A stretch of DNA of 64,000 bases, from NCBI GenBank assembly GCA_950097015.1, contig CATNEN010000038.1, positions 29,790,501 through 29,854,500 of the forward strand, read 5' to 3'. Under the pieces are notes generated by a model. It did not search any database and was not told the DNA's origin. It saw only the letters and a list, made by a program, of their open reading frames with translations. Both the position numbers and the translations under genes were made by a program. Source of the stretch: Macrostomum hystrix (Eukaryota > Platyhelminthes > Macrostomidae). Positions 60,920 to 64,000 of the stretch are shown one piece after another; positions within the stretch are counted from its first letter, which is position 1, and every line of letters begins with the position of its first letter.

Positions 60920-61800
60920 TCAAGTTGGAACGGAGTGACAGAAAATACGGAGCGATAGAATAGACGGAGTGAAAGAAAAGACAGTGTAAGAAGAGGCGGA
61001 GTGACAGAACAGACGGAGTGACAGAAGAGACAGAGTGAGTCGGAGTGACTAAAGAGATGGAGTGACAGAACAGACAAAGTGAGTGACAGAAGAGACGGAG
61101 TGACAGAAGAGACGGAGTGACAGAAGAGACGGAGTGACAGAACAGACAGAGTGAGTGACAGAAGAGACGGAGTGACAGAACAGACGGAGTGACAGAAGAG
61201 ACGGAGTGACAGAAGAGACAGAATGACTAAAGAGACGGAGTGACAGAACAGACAGAGTGAGTGACAGAAGAGACGGAGTGAGTCGGAGTGACTAAAGAGA
61301 TGGAGTGACAGAACAGACAAAGTGAGTGACAGAAGAGACGGAGTGACAGAAGAGACGGAGTGACAGAAGAGACGGAGTGACAGAACAGACAGAGTGAGTG
61401 ACAGAAGAGACGGAGTGACAGAACAGACGGAGTGACAGAAGAGACGGAGTGACAGAAGAGACAGAATGACTAAAGAGACGGAGTGACAGAACAGACAGAG
61501 TGAGTGACAGAAGAGACGGAGTGACAGAAGAGACGGAGTGACAGAACAGACAGAGTGAGTGACAGAAGAGACGGAGTGACAGAAGAGACGGAGTGACAGA
61601 ACAGACAGAGTGAGTGACAGAAGAGACGGAGTGACAGAAGAGACGGAGTGACAGAAGAGACGGAGTGACAGAAGAGACGGAGTGACAGAAGAGACGGAGT
61701 GACAGAAGAGACGGAGTGACAGAAGAGACGGAGTGACAGAAGAGACGGAGTGACAGAAGAGACGGAGTGACAGAAGAGACGGAGTGACGGGGAGAGTGAG
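60920..61800. repeat. 17-bp minisatellite
   Basis: Unit ACGGAGTGACAGAAGAG, about 50 copies; a block of several units is repeated (compare 61050-61260 with 61290-61500). It ends about 40 bp from the NAA38 stop codon. Confidence 0.96.
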
Positions 61801-61840
61801 TGCCAGAAAGCAGGTGCTCAGTTGTGTCTGGTGGTATCAA

Positions 61841-62260
61841 CTAACAGGGGGCAACATCATCATCGCACGAATCCAGAAGTTTAGCTTGAGCAGCCAAATC
61901 GTCAGCTAGACGGGACACTGACTGAGGCGCCAACTCCAGTTCGATGCATTGCAACTTGTCCCCGGGGATCATCGACAGGCCGAGTGCTCGACAATCGCGC
62001 GAGTCGGCTAGACAGGCGTCAAGATTGTGATACTCGAGGCAGCCGGCTAATATAATATTTGACTGCCGGTCTGTGCAAGCGAAACTGCCAATCAGCACTC
62101 GGCCATCGACCATTGTGCAGCGAAGTGTTTGGCCGAGGCAGTCGTTAAGGAATTGAAGGGATTCGCGACGCTCTGTGGAGGAATGCGAATCGTCCAGGGG
62201 CGAAGCTAAATCAGTAGAAGACGCAGCATCAGCAGCATTGTTGTCAGATTCTTTGATCAT
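61841..62260 (-). CDS. NAA38: N-alpha-acetyltransferase 38, NatC auxiliary subunit (LSMD1)
   Basis: A 139-residue protein with an LSM (Sm-like) fold. Residues about 33-107 read LQFLNDCLGQTLRCTMVDGR, then VLIGSFACTDRQSNIILAG and ALGLSMIPGDKLQCIELEL, matching human NAA38 ([20 protein letters not shown] and VLGLAMVPGHHI). NAA38 joins NAA30 and NAA35 in the ribosome-bound NatC complex, which acetylates N-terminal Met-Leu/Ile/Phe type ends. The start at 62260 is the first in-frame ATG after an acceptor TTTTTCAG at 62281. A good donor TTAG|GTAAAC at 62445 suggests a non-coding leader exon, since phases would not fit coding. The tail of about 30 residues ending in an acidic run is longer than in human. 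A 17-bp minisatellite begins about 40 bp after the stop. Confidence 0.9.
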   Translation of the reverse strand: MIKESDNNAADAASSTDLASPLDDSHSSTERRESLQFLNDCLGQTLRCTMVDGRVLIGSFACTDRQSNIILAGCLEYHNLDACLADSRDCRALGLSMIPGDKLQCIELELAPQSVSRLADDLAAQAKLLDSCDDDVAPC

Positions 62261-62973
62261 TGCATTTGGCTCTATGGATTCTGAAAAAAAAATTGCTGCT
62301 GTAGCTACAACTGCAGCAGGGCTCAAAGCAAATATACACAAGTGTAAAAACAATGTGAAGTTACATCTTAAAGCTAGATAAAAATATTGAAATGTAGTTT
62401 AAATAGCAGTAGTACTTCCAAGCAATTGTGCTGCTTGTTGTTTACCTAAGGGGGATTTTTTGGCAGCACCTGAATGCTAACAGCATTGGGTGGTGAGTGA
62501 CTGATTGGTTGACAGACTAGGCGAGGGTGTCCTGTGTTTGAGCTGCGCCTAATATTTTGGCTTGATCAGTGAAATTGGAGAAATTCGCGTCAGGGTGTCC
62601 ATAGTGGCCTAGTTCTACCTGCTGTAGCCATTGAAGGTCCAGCAGTTCGTCTTGATAAAGGTAGGTGACCACCAAATACAGAGATAATGCAAGCACATTC
62701 TTGTGGCATGCAGATAAATTTTTAGGGCCTGGCAATTTTGAAGGCCTGGCAAGGAAAAATCCAACCTTTGACCAGAACCATTGACTATTAAGACTTGATT
62801 GTTATCTCAGAAGATGTGCAACAAAAAGCTTGCCCCTGTGTTCTTGAGTTTTGTGCGCTTGCATTGTTTCATTTGGGTGCAGCACAAAAATTGTCAAGGA
62901 GGAATTTCCCCCCCCCTTGGTAAATCTACTGTCAAGTAACTAAGCCAAGTATTTCAGTTCATTAAGCTAAAAA

Positions 62974-63291
62974 ATGGGTGCCATTATAAGCAAGAGTATA
63001 TTGTTTTACAAAGCAGTTAGTACAGTTGTGCACAGCACAAAAAGATTTAGTGATTTGGTTCCCAAAAGTGTCTTGCTTTCATCTGTAGTCTATGGTCCAA
63101 AATGGCTAGTCCTTCAGCCTTTACTGTTCCTCAAAGCAGATATGCCCATCCTTATGACATATTATGCATACTTTGTTCTTCATTCCCTCACGTTGCCTGT
63201 GGCCTTAAAGTTTGTACTATTAAATACACACACACTTAAATGCCCCATTGGCATTAGCACTTATTTGACTGCAATCATGCTAAAAAAGTAA
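62974..63291 (+). CDS. Hypothetical 105-residue reading frame
   Basis: A single open frame with a good start context (AAAAATGG) in AT-rich DNA. It starts MGAIISKS, which fits an N-myristoylation consensus (Gly2, Ser6, Lys7), and has two hydrophobic stretches later. I recognise no family. It may be chance; no splice or promoter signals were found. Confidence 0.15.
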   Translation: MGAIISKSILFYKAVSTVVHSTKRFSDLVPKSVLLSSVVYGPKWLVLQPLLFLKADMPILMTYYAYFVLHSLTLPVALKFVLLNTHTLKCPIGISTYLTAIMLKK

Positions 63292-63294
63292 ATG

Positions 63295-64000
63295 TATAAT
63301 TTCTTTCTCTTTTAGACAGCTAGGGTCTATATTTCTCATTTCTTATCAAACTCTTATTTAAACTACTTAGAAGCAAAGATTAATAGCTCATGTTGGCTCT
63401 TGTTTTTGACTGCATTCCAATCTTCTCATGGATAAATTTATGTGTATGTGAGATTTAGCAGTATTTTACTTAGCATATCTAGGCTCATAAAGATCAATGA
63501 GCTTAGGTAAAAAGTAAAAACAAAATAGCAAAAGCTATCCATAATACATTAAGCTAGATTAGTAGATTGTCAAGCTTCCAGTATTGGATAAGCTAGCTAA
63601 TTTAAATATAAAAATGTGTTAAGAGCAAATCTGATCCATTTTAAAGCTATAATTAAATTTCTTAAAATATTAAAATAATTACATTTACATTTAGCTCAAA
63701 CTAAGCCAAGTTAAGCATAATATAAGAAATCATTTTAGCTGAAATGATAGATTAACTGGTAACTATAGTTCCTTAGAGTTTCAAGAAATTCAATCCAAGT
63801 CATGTGCCTAAAGAGAAAGACAAAAAATATTGACTTTTGATTGCTGATAGGGCAATTTTTCGAATAAAAAATGTAGCTATTAGGCCCTAGGCCTATTTGC
63901 TAATAAAACATAGGAAGTTGAATACTATAGTAAGATATAATTAAGATATAATTAAGATAATGTGCAGAGTATTAGTAAGCATTAAGTAACACAACCAGAT
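63295..64000. other. AT-rich intergenic end of window
   Basis: No frame, array or RNA gene seen; short AT-rich direct repeats near 63940. Confidence 0.5.

Noticed and set aside
61292-61840. Frame of SLLSLRLFCHSVSSVTP repeats next to NAA38
   Set aside because: Translation of the 17-bp array after the NAA38 stop codon.
62517-62735. 72-residue minus-strand frame upstream of NAA38
   Set aside because: No family recognised, no clear acceptor, and it does not join NAA38 in phase. Chance frame more likely.

Overview
The window is animal nuclear DNA. It has spliced genes with GT/AG introns, tRNA-derived SINEs, a mariner element and very many minisatellites. Exons are GC-richer than the AT-rich introns. 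The genes point to an invertebrate metazoan, but I cannot name the phylum from the sequence.

Positions 380-47997 (minus strand) are occupied by one gene, the orthologue of PRKDC, the catalytic subunit of DNA-dependent protein kinase (DNA-PKcs). I could place 44 coding exons whose splice phases agree at nearly every junction. Together they give about 4,300 residues, from the start codon at 47997 through HEAT repeats, the SQ/TQ autophosphorylation regions and the FAT domain to the PI3K-like kinase domain. The kinase exon ends at 380, so the short FATC tail must lie left of the window. Exons total only about 12.9 kb. Roughly half of the 47.6 kb gene is tandem repeat, and most larger introns carry their own array with its own unit (16 to 68 bp); the largest is about 5 kb. 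Two SINE families also sit in the introns, and two copies abut exon acceptors. A small two-exon gene for a secreted cysteine-rich protein is nested in intron 9 on the opposite strand (39156-40462).

Positions 48000-53100 are intergenic. They hold a candidate promoter with a non-coding leader exon (about 49384-49806), a 65-bp hairpin (50019-50085), an unassigned GC-rich block (50270-51060) and a broken mariner element with perfect 28-bp terminal repeats (51566-52490).

On the plus strand, 53165-54592 is an intact single-exon gene for an ankyrin/SOCS-box protein, a probable substrate adaptor of a Cullin-RING ubiquitin ligase. Beyond it lie three more minisatellites (55590-61800), including a 3.4-kb, 36-bp array that is open in several frames on both strands. 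The minus-strand gene at 61841-62260 is NAA38 (LSMD1), the Sm-like auxiliary subunit of the NatC N-terminal acetyltransferase. The last 1.5 kb is AT-rich with no convincing gene. The genes share no pathway; this is ordinary animal gene neighbourhood, and the unusual feature is the repeat load inside a DNA-repair gene.
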